Shown here piece by piece: positions 15,272 through 23,992 of a DNA stretch of 45,503 nt. Position numbers and translations under genes: made by a program. The notes under the pieces are model-generated. The model did no database searches and was not told the DNA's origin. It saw only the letters and a list, made by a program, of their open reading frames with translations. This DNA comes from Stomatobaculum longum (GTDB taxonomy: Bacteria > Bacillota > Clostridia > Lachnospirales > Lachnospiraceae): NCBI GenBank assembly GCA_000242235.1, contig JH590863.1, positions 418,228 through 463,730 of the forward strand, read 5' to 3'. Within the stretch, counting starts at the first letter, position 1; each line of letters opens with the position of its first letter.

Positions 15272-15994
15272 TTGCAGAAAACATATCGTGAACTGGCAGA
15301 GGAAATCAAGATGGACGGCGAGCGGCTGCGCCTGATTGCCGCGCTGGGGAACAGTGAGGACATCGTTTATCACTATCACCTCATCTGTGAGGATTGGGCG
15401 GCGGGCGAGCAGCTATCGCTCGAGAACAGCTTTGACCGGCACGGAAAGGAGGGCATTGTTTTTTTGCTGGAATAGCTGAGAGCGGACGAAAGCAGTCAGC
15501 AATACACGGATACGGCTTACCTGGCGGCAAAAACGCTCTCGCAGCTGAGACACAGGGACTTTTATGCCGTGCTCTCCAAAGAGCTTACCACACTTTTGCT
15601 GGCAGGGCCGGAAGCGAAGGAGGACGCGCTTCGCCGAAAGCGCATCATTGCGCTCGGCTGGGTCGGCTCGGCGGCGGAGATCGATGTTTTGATCGACTTT
15701 CTGCGGGGAGATCCGGATGCACTCTGTCGCGCCTGGGCTGCCGCAAGTCTCATGCAGCTCTCCTTTCACGCTGTCGCGGCAGAGACTGTGCGAGAAAAAA
15801 CGAAGACTGTCTTTGCGGAGGCAATTCGGAAGGAGAGCGACTTGCGCGCCGCCGGGATTATGCTGGAAGCGGCGCAGACACTCTTTGGGAAAAAGTGGAT
15901 TTCTGCCGCTGCTGCGGAGGCTGCCGAGCCCAAAGCGATTTTGAAGGCCGGAAAATCCGCACTTCGTTTTTTGACGAGGTGTTCGGCGGAATAG
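15272..15994 (+). pseudogene. HEAT-repeat-like protein interrupted by an in-frame TAG
   Basis: One reading frame of 241 codons runs from TTG 15272 to the TAA at 15992-15994 but contains a TAG at 15473-15475. Both sides read as one protein: before the stop, EEIKMDGERLRLIAALGNSE and EGIVFLLE; after it, RRKRIIALGWVGSAAEIDVL and DALCRAWAAASLMQLS, both HEAT or ARM-like helical pairs. It is therefore either a gene broken by one point mutation, a 67-residue truncated product, or a case of amber readthrough. The start is TTG 8 nt after AGGAGAG. No internal ribosome binding site is obvious after the TAG. HEAT-like proteins are scaffolds, so no reaction can be assigned. Confidence 0.65.
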
Positions 15995-16026
15995 ATTGAT
16001 TGAGGAAAGCCGGGAGGAAAGATATA

Positions 16027-16584
16027 ATGAGAAAATGGACCGCGATGGGACTTATCTTTGCGCTGTTTCTATTGCTGACGGGCTGTGGAGCAGGCATCGG
16101 CAACAAAAACAAATCGGAAGAGACAGCTTCGACTCAAAATGAGACAGCAAATACTGGCAACAAAAACAGACCGGAAGAGACAGCTTTGACCCAAAACGAG
16201 GCTGCAAATCGCAGTGAAAGCGAAACAGTTTTGCAGGTAAAGATTGACTATGGCTCATCCCGAATCTATACGAAAGAGGATATGAATTCCGCGATCGCGG
16301 TAATCCTGAGGGAATTCAGCACATGGGATGGGTGTGAGCTTCATAGCATTTCCTATTCATCGGATGATGAATGCAGTCAATCAAATATTGAATGGTTGAA
16401 CGAGATGGAGGCTGCAACGGACACAACGGAAACCTTTACGCAGTGCATTATGTTCACGAGTAATTTCCATTCGCCGAAGCAAGGGGGAGGCGCATGGAAT
16501 GCGGATGAAGAATATACCGACTGGCAGTGGTGGTTAGCGCGTTCAGATGGCGGGCAATGGAAGCTCATGACATGGGGATATTAA
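16027..16584 (+). CDS. putative lipoprotein with internal duplication
   Basis: A 185-residue predicted lipoprotein. The signal (MRKWTAMGLIFALFLLLTGC) has a clear lipobox LTGC. After it come two copies of a 19-residue low-complexity unit (GNKNKSEETASTQNETANT and GNKNRPEETALTQNEAANR), then a folded C-terminal domain with YTKEDMNSAIAVILREF and DWQWWLARSDGGQWKLMTWG. The duplication probably lengthens a flexible linker that lifts the domain off the membrane. I start at ATG 16027, after GGGAGGAAAG, so that the signal peptide is at the N-terminus; the frame is open 9 codons earlier. No function is recognised. Confidence 0.75.
   Translation: MRKWTAMGLIFALFLLLTGCGAGIGNKNKSEETASTQNETANTGNKNRPEETALTQNEAANRSESETVLQVKIDYGSSRIYTKEDMNSAIAVILREFSTWDGCELHSISYSSDDECSQSNIEWLNEMEAATDTTETFTQCIMFTSNFHSPKQGGGAWNADEEYTDWQWWLARSDGGQWKLMTWGY
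16096..16209 (+). repeat. 57-bp direct repeat inside the lipoprotein gene
   Basis: Two adjacent copies of a 57-bp unit, about 85 percent alike by eye, each starting GGCAACAAAAACA. They encode the 19-residue linker units. Confidence 0.7.
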
Positions 16585-16674
16585 AAACAGCGGTGTTGGT
16601 TCTGCCTGCCGCAGATGGGAATGCTGCGCCAGAGTCACAGCTTTGCCGGGACTTGCATATAGGAGACAGAATGG

Positions 16675-17268
16675 ATGATGAACAGAAAAGAGAGAATACT
16701 GGTTGTCGGACATATACTTTTGCTGCTCTTTGAGCTGCTTGTTGTGCTGCACGGCTTTGCGGAGGATGGCATCGGCACACTCCGCTTTTATACGACGGAC
16801 TCGAATTTGCTCTGCGGCGTCGCCTCTGCGCTGTTCCTTTTGCAGCGCGGCAAACCGGATACGATGGTGCGCTTGCTCCGTTTTATTGCGACGAGCTGTC
16901 TGCTCGTGACCTTTACCGTGGTGCTCCTGGTTCTCGGACCGCAGAACGGCTATGCGCATGAATTCTTCGGCGGCACACGTCTTTTCAGCCACCTGCTCTG
17001 CCCGTTTCTTTCGCTTGCGTTGTTTCTGACGGGAGAGGAGCGCGCGCCGCAGCGCTGGGTCGGCTATGCGCTTTTCACCACGCTGCTCTATGCGATTCCG
17101 ATGATTGCATTAAACGGCCTGGGGCTGATCTCAGGTCCTTACAGTTTTCTGAAGGTGCGGGAGCAGAGTCTTGCATCCACACTGTTCTGGATTGTGGTGA
17201 TTCTCGGAGGAAACGCACTTTTGGCCCGCGCCGCAGTCCTATTGCAAAAAAGGTTATTTAAGAGATAA
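16675..17268 (+). CDS. six-helix membrane protein, Pr6Pr-like
   Basis: A 197-residue membrane protein with six hydrophobic segments (VVGHILLLLFELLVVLHGF, NLLCGVASALFLL, IATSCLLVTFTVVLLVLG, HLLCPFLSLALFL, GYALFTTLLYAIPMIAL, TLFWIVVILGGNALLA). The first loop FYTTDSNLLC and the HLLCP motif match the Pr6Pr or FAR-17a/AIG1-like families, whose bacterial function is unknown. I start at the ATG pair 16675, 8 nt after AGGAGA. It stands between the lipoprotein and transporter genes in the same direction. Confidence 0.72.
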   Translation: MMNRKERILVVGHILLLLFELLVVLHGFAEDGIGTLRFYTTDSNLLCGVASALFLLQRGKPDTMVRLLRFIATSCLLVTFTVVLLVLGPQNGYAHEFFGGTRLFSHLLCPFLSLALFLTGEERAPQRWVGYALFTTLLYAIPMIALNGLGLISGPYSFLKVREQSLASTLFWIVVILGGNALLARAAVLLQKRLFKR

Positions 17269-17399
17269 AATATACATAAAAGACGAATTAAGTTCCGGTT
17301 AATTGTGCACTTTGCGATAGCTGTGGGGTAGCCTCATCCTCGTTATAAAATTGACAATACAGTGCAAATGCCAACATTTACCGCTAAAATAAGATACTG

Positions 17400-17422
17400 G
17401 CAAAATTTGCAAACAATTTTGC
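17400..17422. repeat. 8-bp inverted repeat upstream of the AspT-type transporter
   Basis: GCAAAATT at 17400-17407 and AATTTTGC at 17415-17422 are a perfect inverted repeat with a 7-nt centre, 80 nt before the transporter start. TTGACA at 17351 is the best -35 nearby but has no good -10. The repeat could be an operator. Confidence 0.4.
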
Positions 17423-17503
17423 GGTGATTCATTGACGCTACAGGAAATATCATGTTACCATGACCGTAGTTTCAGAAGGGCATTACAAAGAAATGGAGGG
17501 GTC

Positions 17504-18649
17504 ATGAGTTTCATTCAGGGTTTGGGCACCAATGGGGTGTTCATGATTTTTCTGACGCTGGTATGCGGTTATGCATTCGGCAGGATTAATTTTGCAGGTG
17601 TGAAGTTCGGCACATCCGGCGTTCTGGTGATGGCGTTGATTTTCGGCGCACTGGGAATGGAAGTGCCGGCCATCATCGGAACGGCCGGTCTGGCACTGTT
17701 CCTCGCGTGTGTCGGTCTCTCGGCGGGACCGTCGTTTGTCACGAATCTGAAGGCAAATTTCTGGGGCTTTATTGCGACGACCGTTGCGATTCTGGTTGCC
17801 GCGGGTGGTACGGTCATCATGGCGGTCAAGATTTTCAAGCTGCCGGTTGACCTTGCACTCGGCGTCATGGCAGGCGCAATGACCTGCACCGCGAGCCTTG
17901 CGACGACCAAGGAGCTCTTCGGCGATAAGTCCGCGGCCGGTGTTGGCTACGGTCTCGCCTATGTGTTCGGCATTATCTCGGTCGTGATGTTTGTCCAGCT
18001 GGTGCCGAAGTTCCTGAAGGCGGATGTCGATGCGGAAAATGCAAAGCTGCCGGATGCACCGGTCTCGAAGAGCGAGGGCGACAAGTCGTTGCTCACGGTC
18101 GACGGCCCGGGCGTGTTCGTGGTCTGCGTTGCGATTGCCCTCGGCGCGCTGATCGGTGCCATCAAGGTTCCGCTCGGCGGCGGCACGACTTTCTCGCTCG
18201 GCACGGGCGGCGGCGCTATCATCGCAGGTATTTTTGTCTCGGCAATCGGTCACTGCGGCAAGATTAAGCTGACCGCGCCGAAGTCGACGCTGATGCCGCT
18301 CCGCGATCTCGGCATTGCATGGTTCCTTTTGCAAAACGGCGCGGGTGCGGGCCCGAAATTTGTGTCGACGCTGCAGCAGTACGGCATTATGCTGTTCCTG
18401 GTCGGTGCGTTCATGAGCGTTGTCGCTATCCTTTTCGCGTATGTGGTGGCGAGATATCTCTGCAAGATGCCGCTTTTCGGTGCCCTCGGTGCAACGACGG
18501 GCGCTATGACTTCGGCACCGTCCTTAAATGCGCTGATTACCGTGACGGGCAATGACAAGGTGGCTTCCTTCTATGCTGCCTGCCAGCCGGTTGCGACGGT
18601 GGGACTTGTGATTCTGCCGAAGCTGCTCGTGATGATGCTCGGATCCTGA
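17504..18649 (+). CDS. AspT/YidE-type membrane transporter
   Basis: A 381-residue membrane protein with about ten hydrophobic segments in two inverted halves. The motifs YAFGRINFAGVKFGTSGVL and VGLSAGPSFVTNLKANF in the first half, then GAMTCTASLATTKELFG and, in the second half, GATTGAMTSAPSLNAL, are those of the aspartate:alanine exchanger (AAEx) fold shared by AspT, YidE and YbjL. The RCK/TrkA_C domains found in longer family members are absent here. Substrate unknown, probably an amino acid or dicarboxylate. ATG 17504 follows TGGAGGGG; the open frame starts 24 codons earlier without a signal. A terminator follows. Confidence 0.82.
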   Translation: MSFIQGLGTNGVFMIFLTLVCGYAFGRINFAGVKFGTSGVLVMALIFGALGMEVPAIIGTAGLALFLACVGLSAGPSFVTNLKANFWGFIATTVAILVAAGGTVIMAVKIFKLPVDLALGVMAGAMTCTASLATTKELFGDKSAAGVGYGLAYVFGIISVVMFVQLVPKFLKADVDAENAKLPDAPVSKSEGDKSLLTVDGPGVFVVCVAIALGALIGAIKVPLGGGTTFSLGTGGGAIIAGIFVSAIGHCGKIKLTAPKSTLMPLRDLGIAWFLLQNGAGAGPKFVSTLQQYGIMLFLVGAFMSVVAILFAYVVARYLCKMPLFGALGATTGAMTSAPSLNALITVTGNDKVASFYAACQPVATVGLVILPKLLVMMLGS

Positions 18650-18682
18650 GCGCATTGTACGAGAGCAAAAACAAGAATTTTG

Positions 18683-18718
18683 AAACGCTGTTTCGTGAGA
18701 ACGAGACAGCGTTTTTTT
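18683..18718 (+). terminator. intrinsic terminator of the AspT-type gene
   Basis: AAACGCTGT at 18683-18691 pairs with ACAGCGTTT at 18706-18714, followed by TTTT. Confidence 0.88.
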
Positions 18719-18731
18719 GCGCGGATTCGCC

Positions 18732-18760
18732 TTGACAGGCTCTGCGGCGTGCCGGAAAAT
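18732..18760 (+). promoter_or_regulatory. possible promoter of the ABC-F gene
   Basis: A consensus TTGACA at 18732-18737 is followed after 17 nt by GAAAAT at 18755-18760. It lies just after the previous terminator and 33 nt before the gene. Confidence 0.45.
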
Positions 18761-18792
18761 GAGGACAGGAAGTGACAGAGTGGAGGTTGACC

Positions 18793-20352
18793 ATGCTCCA
18801 AATCAAGAGCCTTACCATAGAACATCGTCGTGACTTGCGTGTCATTCTGGAGAACTTTAACCTGGTCCTGAATACAGGCGACAAGGCGGTTATCATCGGC
18901 GAGGAGGGCAACGGGAAGTCTACCCTGCTCAAGTGGATTTTTGACCCCGCCCTTGTCGCGGACTATGCGGAGTGCAGGGGGGAACGTATCCTGGGCGCGG
19001 AGCGGCTTGCTTACCTACCGCAGGAGCTGCCGGACGCGCTGAAAGAGAAATCGGTCTACGAATTCTTTTCGGCTACGGATGCATTGTTCGACTGCAGTCC
19101 GAAGGAGCTCTCGGAGCTCGCCGCACGCTTTCGCCTGTCTCCAGAGTTCTTTTACGGAGAGCAGTGCATGGACACGCTCTCCGGCGGCGAGAAGGTGAAG
19201 GCACAGCTGCTTCGTATCTTTTTGGAGCGGCCCACGGTGCTTTTGCTCGACGAGCCTTCGAATGACTTAGATCTTGCCACGCTCGAATTATTGGAAAGCT
19301 CGATTAATGAATGGGAAGGCATTGTCCTCTTTACCTCTCACGATGAAACCTTGATTGAGCAAACGGCGACTGTGGTGATTCACTTAGAACAGCTGAAGCG
19401 GAAGAGCGAGAGCCGCCATGCGGTGGTGCGGGACAGCTACCTTCGCTACCGGCAGCAGCGTGCGGAACTTTTGGCGCGAAAGACCCAACAGGCAGAGAAC
19501 GAGCGCAAGGAGAAAAGGCTCCGGGATGAAAAGTATGCGCGGCTCTACAACTCGGTGGAGCGAGCGCTTTCAAGTGTTTCGCGTCAGGCACCGGGAGAGG
19601 GGAAGAACTTAAAAGACAAAATGCATGTGGTGAAGGCCATGGGAAAGCGCTTTGAAAAAGAAGACGCGGAGATGACCGAAAGACCGGAGCAGGAGGAGGC
19701 AATCTTCTTTCGGCTCGGCGGCGAGGCGGCAGTCATGCCGCAGGGAAAGACGGTGATCGACTATGCCCTTCCGGAATTAACAACACCGGACGGTGAGCGT
19801 CTGTTGGCAAGGGACATTCGTCTCAAACTGCGCGGTCCCGAAAAGCTCTGCATCATAGGCGAGAACGGCGCGGGAAAGACGAGCTTGCTGCGAAGAATTG
19901 CGGCGGATTTGCTCGCGCGAGCAGATCTCCGCGCGCAGTATATGCCGCAGAACTATGAGGACTTGTTGGAATTAAAGCGAACCCCGGTCGACTTCCTGGA
20001 CAGCAGCGGCGATAAGGCACTGCGCACCAAGATTCGCACCTATCTTGGGGCACTTAAATTCACGGTCGAGGAGATGGATCACCCCATGCGGGAACTCTCC
20101 GGCGGCCAAAAGGCCAAGGTCTTGCTTCTCAAAATGAGCCTCTCGGATGCGAATGTTCTGATACTCGATGAGCCGACGCGCAACTTTTCGCCGCTCTCGG
20201 GCCCTGTGATTCGAAGCCTGTTGGCCGCGTTTCCCGGGGCTGTTATCAGCATCTCCCACGACAGAAAATATATCGATGAGGTCTGCACGCGCGTGCTGCG
20301 TTTGACGGAAACCGGATTGGTACCTGCGCCGGAATTCGGCAAACAGAATTGA
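18793..20352 (+). CDS. ABC-F family ATPase (ribosome-associated)
   Basis: A 519-residue protein with two ABC ATPase domains, no membrane segments, and a charged helical linker between them (RQQRAELLARKTQQAENERK). Domain 1 has Walker A GEEGNGKS, signature TLSGGEK and Walker B VLLLDEPSNDLD; domain 2 has GENGAGKT, ELSGGQK and VLILDEPTRNFSPLS. Such proteins bind the ribosomal E site and either regulate translation or dislodge ribosome-targeting antibiotics. The sequence alone does not separate a resistance factor from a housekeeping one. I start at ATG 18793, which follows GGAGGT; a GTG at 18772 in the same frame has no binding site. A terminator follows the gene. Confidence 0.88.
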   Translation: MLQIKSLTIEHRRDLRVILENFNLVLNTGDKAVIIGEEGNGKSTLLKWIFDPALVADYAECRGERILGAERLAYLPQELPDALKEKSVYEFFSATDALFDCSPKELSELAARFRLSPEFFYGEQCMDTLSGGEKVKAQLLRIFLERPTVLLLDEPSNDLDLATLELLESSINEWEGIVLFTSHDETLIEQTATVVIHLEQLKRKSESRHAVVRDSYLRYRQQRAELLARKTQQAENERKEKRLRDEKYARLYNSVERALSSVSRQAPGEGKNLKDKMHVVKAMGKRFEKEDAEMTERPEQEEAIFFRLGGEAAVMPQGKTVIDYALPELTTPDGERLLARDIRLKLRGPEKLCIIGENGAGKTSLLRRIAADLLARADLRAQYMPQNYEDLLELKRTPVDFLDSSGDKALRTKIRTYLGALKFTVEEMDHPMRELSGGQKAKVLLLKMSLSDANVLILDEPTRNFSPLSGPVIRSLLAAFPGAVISISHDRKYIDEVCTRVLRLTETGLVPAPEFGKQN

Positions 20353-20388
20353 GCTTGCGGTGAAAGGAACGAAATCAGCATACGGACA

Positions 20389-20430
20389 AAAGCGGCGGAA
20401 GCGCAACGAAGCGCGTTCCGCCGCTTTCTT
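20389..20430 (+). terminator. intrinsic terminator of the ABC-F gene
   Basis: AAAGCGGCGGAA at 20389-20400 pairs with TTCCGCCGCTTT at 20416-20427, with an inner GCGC pair in the loop, then CTT. Confidence 0.85.
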
Positions 20431-20557
20431 GCTGTGTTAAAGAGGAAAATCAACATAAAAGACTACAGGAATACTAGGGATTAAAAAGAGGCAAGTCGCG
20501 CAAACGCGCAGAATCAGCTATAATAAAAGCATCGAGCATCGATAGAAAGAGGAAAGT

Positions 20558-21088
20558 ATGTCGTGTTATATCGCTTTTGATGTGGAGACACCGAACCGTT
20601 TCAGCGACCGCATGAGTGCCATCGGCATTTCCGTGATTGAAAACGGCGTCGTGGCGGATTCCTACTATAGTCTGGTCAACCCGGAAACACATTTCGACTA
20701 TTTCAATGTGCAGCTCACCGGCATCAGCGCGGAGAGTGTGCGGCACGCGCCGACCTTCCCCAAGGTATGGGAGGAGATTGCGCCGCTCATGGAGAGCGGG
20801 CTTCTGGTCGCGCATAACGCCGTGTTTGACATGGGCGTACTCAGGAAATGCCTGAATGCTTACGGAATCGCGTGGAAGTCCGAGGTCCCCTATCTCTGCA
20901 CGGTGCAGATGGGAAAGCGCCTGTTACCCGGCATGAGCCACAAGTTAAATGTGCTCTGCGAATACTACGGAATCGAACTGGATCACCACAAGGCGGACAG
21001 CGACAGCCGTGCCTGCGCGGAGATTTTGCTTCGCTACCTGGAGAGCGGTGCGGATCTTCGCCCCTTTATCCGTAGCTGTTCCCTGTAG
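20558..21088 (+). CDS. DEDDh 3'-5' exonuclease (DnaQ-like)
   Basis: A 176-residue single-domain exonuclease. The DEDDh residues are visible: D8 and E10 in AFDVETP, the Asp in AHNAVFDMGVL, and His with Asp in DHHKADSDSRAC. It removes nucleotides from 3' ends of DNA or RNA, in the manner of the polymerase III epsilon subunit or small repair and RNA-maturation exonucleases. It stands alone as a gene; a TATAAT at 20519-20524 lies upstream but without a clear -35. It is not closely joined to the DnaQ domain on cas2 farther along, though both belong to the same superfamily. Confidence 0.9.
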   Translation: MSCYIAFDVETPNRFSDRMSAIGISVIENGVVADSYYSLVNPETHFDYFNVQLTGISAESVRHAPTFPKVWEEIAPLMESGLLVAHNAVFDMGVLRKCLNAYGIAWKSEVPYLCTVQMGKRLLPGMSHKLNVLCEYYGIELDHHKADSDSRACAEILLRYLESGADLRPFIRSCSL

Positions 21089-21305
21089 TTTCGAGAGATT
21101 TGAAAAACAATGCATACAGGCAGGTAGATGCAAGATGAAAGTCGGAACCGAGCGAAGCCCATCGTTCGCAAATGCCGGAATCAGCTGACATGAAAGAAGA
21201 GACGGAGGGAAGAAGGCGGCAGGCACAAAGCGATAAGCGGGTCGTGAGACACAGTGAACAGGACAGCACAACAGAGTCGCGTTGACAGCGGCAGAGGAGA
21301 ACAGT

Positions 21306-21695
21306 ATGGACGACTTCTATGTGTTTGGCGGGATATTCGGTGCGGTATTTACTCTGATTTTTATTGTGGCCTTTGTTTTGATCATTGCGAGACTTGTGCA
21401 GGGCATAGGAACCTGGCATAAGAACAATCAATCGCCGAAACAAACGGTTTCCGCAGTGCTCGTGGGAAAGCGAACCGCGGTCTGGGGGCACAGCGGCACC
21501 AACACGGTCGGGAGTACGAATACCGCGTATTTCCTCACCTTTCAGACAGAGGGCGGCGAGCGCACGGAGTTCAATGTGGACGGCAGAGTCTACGGTATGT
21601 CGGCCGAGGGTGACCGCGGACAGTTAAGCTTTCAGGGAACACGCTTTCTCGGTTTTGCGCGGCAGCAGGATCAGTATTCCGGAGGTGCGACATGA
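21306..21695 (+). CDS. DUF2500 family membrane protein
   Basis: A 129-residue protein with one N-terminal membrane helix (VFGGIFGAVFTLIFIVAFVL) and an extracytoplasmic or cytoplasmic beta domain with KQTVSAVLVGKRTAV, YFLTFQTEGGERTEF and GQLSFQGTRFLGFAR. The last motif is the signature end of DUF2500, whose function is unknown. ATG 21306 follows GAGGAGAAC; the frame is open 8 codons upstream. It overlaps the next gene by ATGA, which makes a two-gene operon. Confidence 0.82.
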   Translation: MDDFYVFGGIFGAVFTLIFIVAFVLIIARLVQGIGTWHKNNQSPKQTVSAVLVGKRTAVWGHSGTNTVGSTNTAYFLTFQTEGGERTEFNVDGRVYGMSAEGDRGQLSFQGTRFLGFARQQDQYSGGAT

Positions 21696-22075
21696 TTGCG
21701 AGATACCGCCCTACCATTAAGCCGCCTTTCAGTCTGCACGACAGGACCGTACAGGAAATTGCGGATGCAGGGACTTCCGTGTGCCTCTTTTTTGAGGAGG
21801 GCAGCCTTACGATTGAGGATGTAGACCCGGATTTTGTGGCGGTTCTTTTGTTGCGCCCGGAGAAAGAGCGCGGAGCGTTCGAAGGAAAGCGCATGTCGCT
21901 CAAACACTTTTTGGAGCGCTATCACGAGTACAGTTTTGAACTGGTTGACGAGCTTTACGGGGACCACACGCTCACCTACAGCGGGTACCTGACCTTGCCG
22001 GACGATGACAATCTGATTGAGATGTCCCTGGAAGTTTATTATAGCGGCGAGCTGGTCTACGATACGGAGAGTTGA
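21692..22075 (+). CDS. hypothetical acidic protein
   Basis: A 127-residue acidic soluble protein of no family I recognise. It reads as mixed alpha and beta (CLFFEEGSLTIEDVDPDFVA, then KRMSLKHFLERYHEYSFELV and MSLEVYYSGELVYD). ATG 21692 has GGAGGTGCGAC in front and overlaps the DUF2500 stop, so both are probably translated together. Confidence 0.65.
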   Translation: MIARYRPTIKPPFSLHDRTVQEIADAGTSVCLFFEEGSLTIEDVDPDFVAVLLLRPEKERGAFEGKRMSLKHFLERYHEYSFELVDELYGDHTLTYSGYLTLPDDDNLIEMSLEVYYSGELVYDTES

Positions 22076-22236
22076 AACGGAAAGCCATGCGAAATGCATG
22101 CGCAAAGAAGAGTCCGCACCTCGTTGCAATCGGAGACAAGTAAACGCCGCGAGAACAAGCGCGGCGGCAACATACGCAATCGGGATGAAGGGATACAGGC
22201 GGAAGGCCGCTTGACCGTGTGAAGAGGGGACGAGAG

Positions 22237-22621
22237 ATGAACAAGGAAGAACGGGCGGAAAATTGGTTTCGGAATATACCGGGGGAAGAAAAAATCCCCA
22301 TGGAGAAGAAGATTGAACTCTGCGGACGGGTGACGATTCCCATCATACTGATTTGTCTCGGAATCTTTATCGCGGAGTATGCGCTGCTTCGTATCTTCGG
22401 CGGCGGAACGCTCATTGACCGCGCGGCGGATTTTGTCAACGAAATTGCGCGCGCAAAGGGCAGAGTACACTACACAACAATCGCGCTCGCCGGTGTAATG
22501 TGTAATCATGATGTTTCCGTTTGCTATTTTGCCGGTTACCGCGAGTACGCTTTACCGGCGAAGCTGGCTGCGTAAACAAGCGGAGAAATGGTTGTCCGAA
22601 CATACGCAGAACGAGAACTGA
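22237..22621 (+). pseudogene. small two-helix membrane protein, frameshifted by a 7-bp duplication
   Basis: As sequenced, the frame starting at ATG 22237 ends at 22575 with an unlikely tail (CNHDVSVCYFAG). At 22493-22506 the seven bases GTGTAAT occur twice in tandem. Removing one copy restores a frame to the TGA at 22619-22621 that reads ALAGVIMMFPFAILPVTAST and then LYRRSWLRKQAEKWLSEHTQ, a proper second membrane helix with a positive cytoplasmic end. The intact product would have 125 to 130 residues with segments VTIPIILICLGIFIAEYALL and this second helix. It may be a recent mutation or a slip-reversible switch. Function unknown. Confidence 0.7.
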
Positions 22622-22635
22622 GAAAACAAGTAAGC

Positions 22636-22683
22636 AAAAACAGCGGGTGCAACTGACTTTTGTCAGCTGCACCCGCTGTTTTT
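22636..22683. terminator. bidirectional terminator between convergent genes
   Basis: A perfect 16-bp stem, AAAAACAGCGGGTGCA at 22636-22651 with its complement at 22668-22683, plus an inner CTGAC/GTCAG pair. A-tract and T-tract on either side let it work for both strands; it lies between the frameshifted gene and the permease gene on the other strand. Confidence 0.9.
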
Positions 22684-22714
22684 GTGTCGTTATGTCTTTG
22701 CTGCTGCCGAATTC

Positions 22715-23977
22715 TTATGCCGCCACGAGGTACAGAATGACAGCGACAATCGTGGAAGTGAGGCCGATTAATGCCTCGAAGGGAATCAGCTTCATGCGGT
22801 TCTTGATGTCCATGTAGACGGAGCCGCCGGTCGCGTGGAAGAAGGAGCCGTGCGGCAGGGAGTCAAGGACAGTCGCGCCTGCGTGAATCATAGCTGCTGC
22901 CGAGAGCGCGGGGACACCGGCGGAAAGCAGAGTGCCCGAGAAGGTCTGAGAGGCAACGGTGGAACCCGCGGTGGTGGAAGCGGTTGCGGCTGCCATCAGG
23001 ATACCGGAGAGCGGTGCCAGAATGAAGGCCGGCATGTTCATGGCACTGAGGAGCGCGGTCATATCCTTCTGGAGCGCGGAAGCCTTGATGATACCCGCAA
23101 TCGTGCCGGTTCCGATCAGAAGAATCGCGACGCCGATGACCTTCGAGAGGCCGAAGTCCGTGTACGGAATCAGGTTGCGAATGTTTCCGGTAACCAGAAT
23201 GCAGACCAGACCGCCGAGCGGAAGCGCAATCAGCGGATCCACCGAAATTTTAGCGAGCGGGCGAAGGGCGAGGAGCACAATCACAGTCAGCGGGCCCGCA
23301 AACGCCTGCAGGGCGTTCGGGAGCTTTTCCGCGGGAGCTGCCTCGAGATCGTTCTGCGAAATGCCGTCGCCCGCCTTCTTTGCGAGGAGGGAAGCGAGGA
23401 CGATGGTCGCGATGAGCGCACAGAGCGCCGGAATCAGGTTCTTCATCATTACAGCCGTGAGGTCAAGCTTAAAGGCCTCGGTCACGGCAATGGTGTTCGG
23501 GTTCGGGGAGACAATGTTGCCTGCCTTGCCGCCGCCTATCATTGCAAGCAGAATGCCGCTCTTCGAGAGACCGGCGCGCTCACCGATTGCAAGGGCAATC
23601 GGCGCAACCGTGATGACAGCGATGTCAATGAACACGCCGACCGCGCAGATAATCATGGTTGCGACCGCGAGTGCCGCAATGGCGCGCTTTTCGCCTATCG
23701 TGTCGACGATGGTCTCTGCGATTTTCTGTGCCGCGCCGGTCTTAATGAGCGCGCCAGCCAGAATACCGCTGGTCAGAATGCGGAGCACCGAGGACATCAT
23801 GGAGCCCGCGCCGCTCACCATCGTGGAGACCGTGCCCGCGAGACCGCCACCGCCGATCAATCCGCCGATTAAGGCGCCGAGAATCAGACCGTAAGCCGGC
23901 TGTACCTTTTTGATAATCAGAAGAATGGCGACGACCAGTCCGATCAGTGCGCCGAGTGTCGTGAATTGTAAGTCCAT
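22715..23977 (-). CDS. GntP family permease, probable glycerate transporter
   Basis: A 420-residue membrane protein with about 12 hydrophobic segments. The opening (LGALIGLVVAILLIIKKVQP, then YGLILGALIGGLIGGGG), GGGKAGNIVSPNPNTIAV in the middle, and the C-terminal ATASTTAGSTVASQTFSG with VLDSLPHGSFFHATGG are GntP (gluconate:proton symporter) family marks. Because the glycerate kinase gene lies 15 nt upstream on the same strand, glycerate or a related sugar acid is the likely substrate. AAGGAGG is well placed in front of the ATG at 23977. The shared terminator at 22636-22683 ends the operon. Confidence 0.87.
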   Translation of the reverse strand: MDLQFTTLGALIGLVVAILLIIKKVQPAYGLILGALIGGLIGGGGLAGTVSTMVSGAGSMMSSVLRILTSGILAGALIKTGAAQKIAETIVDTIGEKRAIAALAVATMIICAVGVFIDIAVITVAPIALAIGERAGLSKSGILLAMIGGGKAGNIVSPNPNTIAVTEAFKLDLTAVMMKNLIPALCALIATIVLASLLAKKAGDGISQNDLEAAPAEKLPNALQAFAGPLTVIVLLALRPLAKISVDPLIALPLGGLVCILVTGNIRNLIPYTDFGLSKVIGVAILLIGTGTIAGIIKASALQKDMTALLSAMNMPAFILAPLSGILMAAATASTTAGSTVASQTFSGTLLSAGVPALSAAAMIHAGATVLDSLPHGSFFHATGGSVYMDIKNRMKLIPFEALIGLTSTIVAVILYLVAA

Positions 23978-23992
23978 GGGTAACCTCCTTTT

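Noticed and set aside
17483-18334. 283-codon minus-strand frame opposite the AspT-type transporter
   Set aside because: Its composition is Arg-, Gln- and His-rich with no domain, typical of an antisense shadow.
22835-23894. Long plus-strand open frames opposite the GntP permease gene
   Set aside because: They are low-complexity mirror frames of a GC-biased membrane protein gene; the minus strand shows a clear family match.
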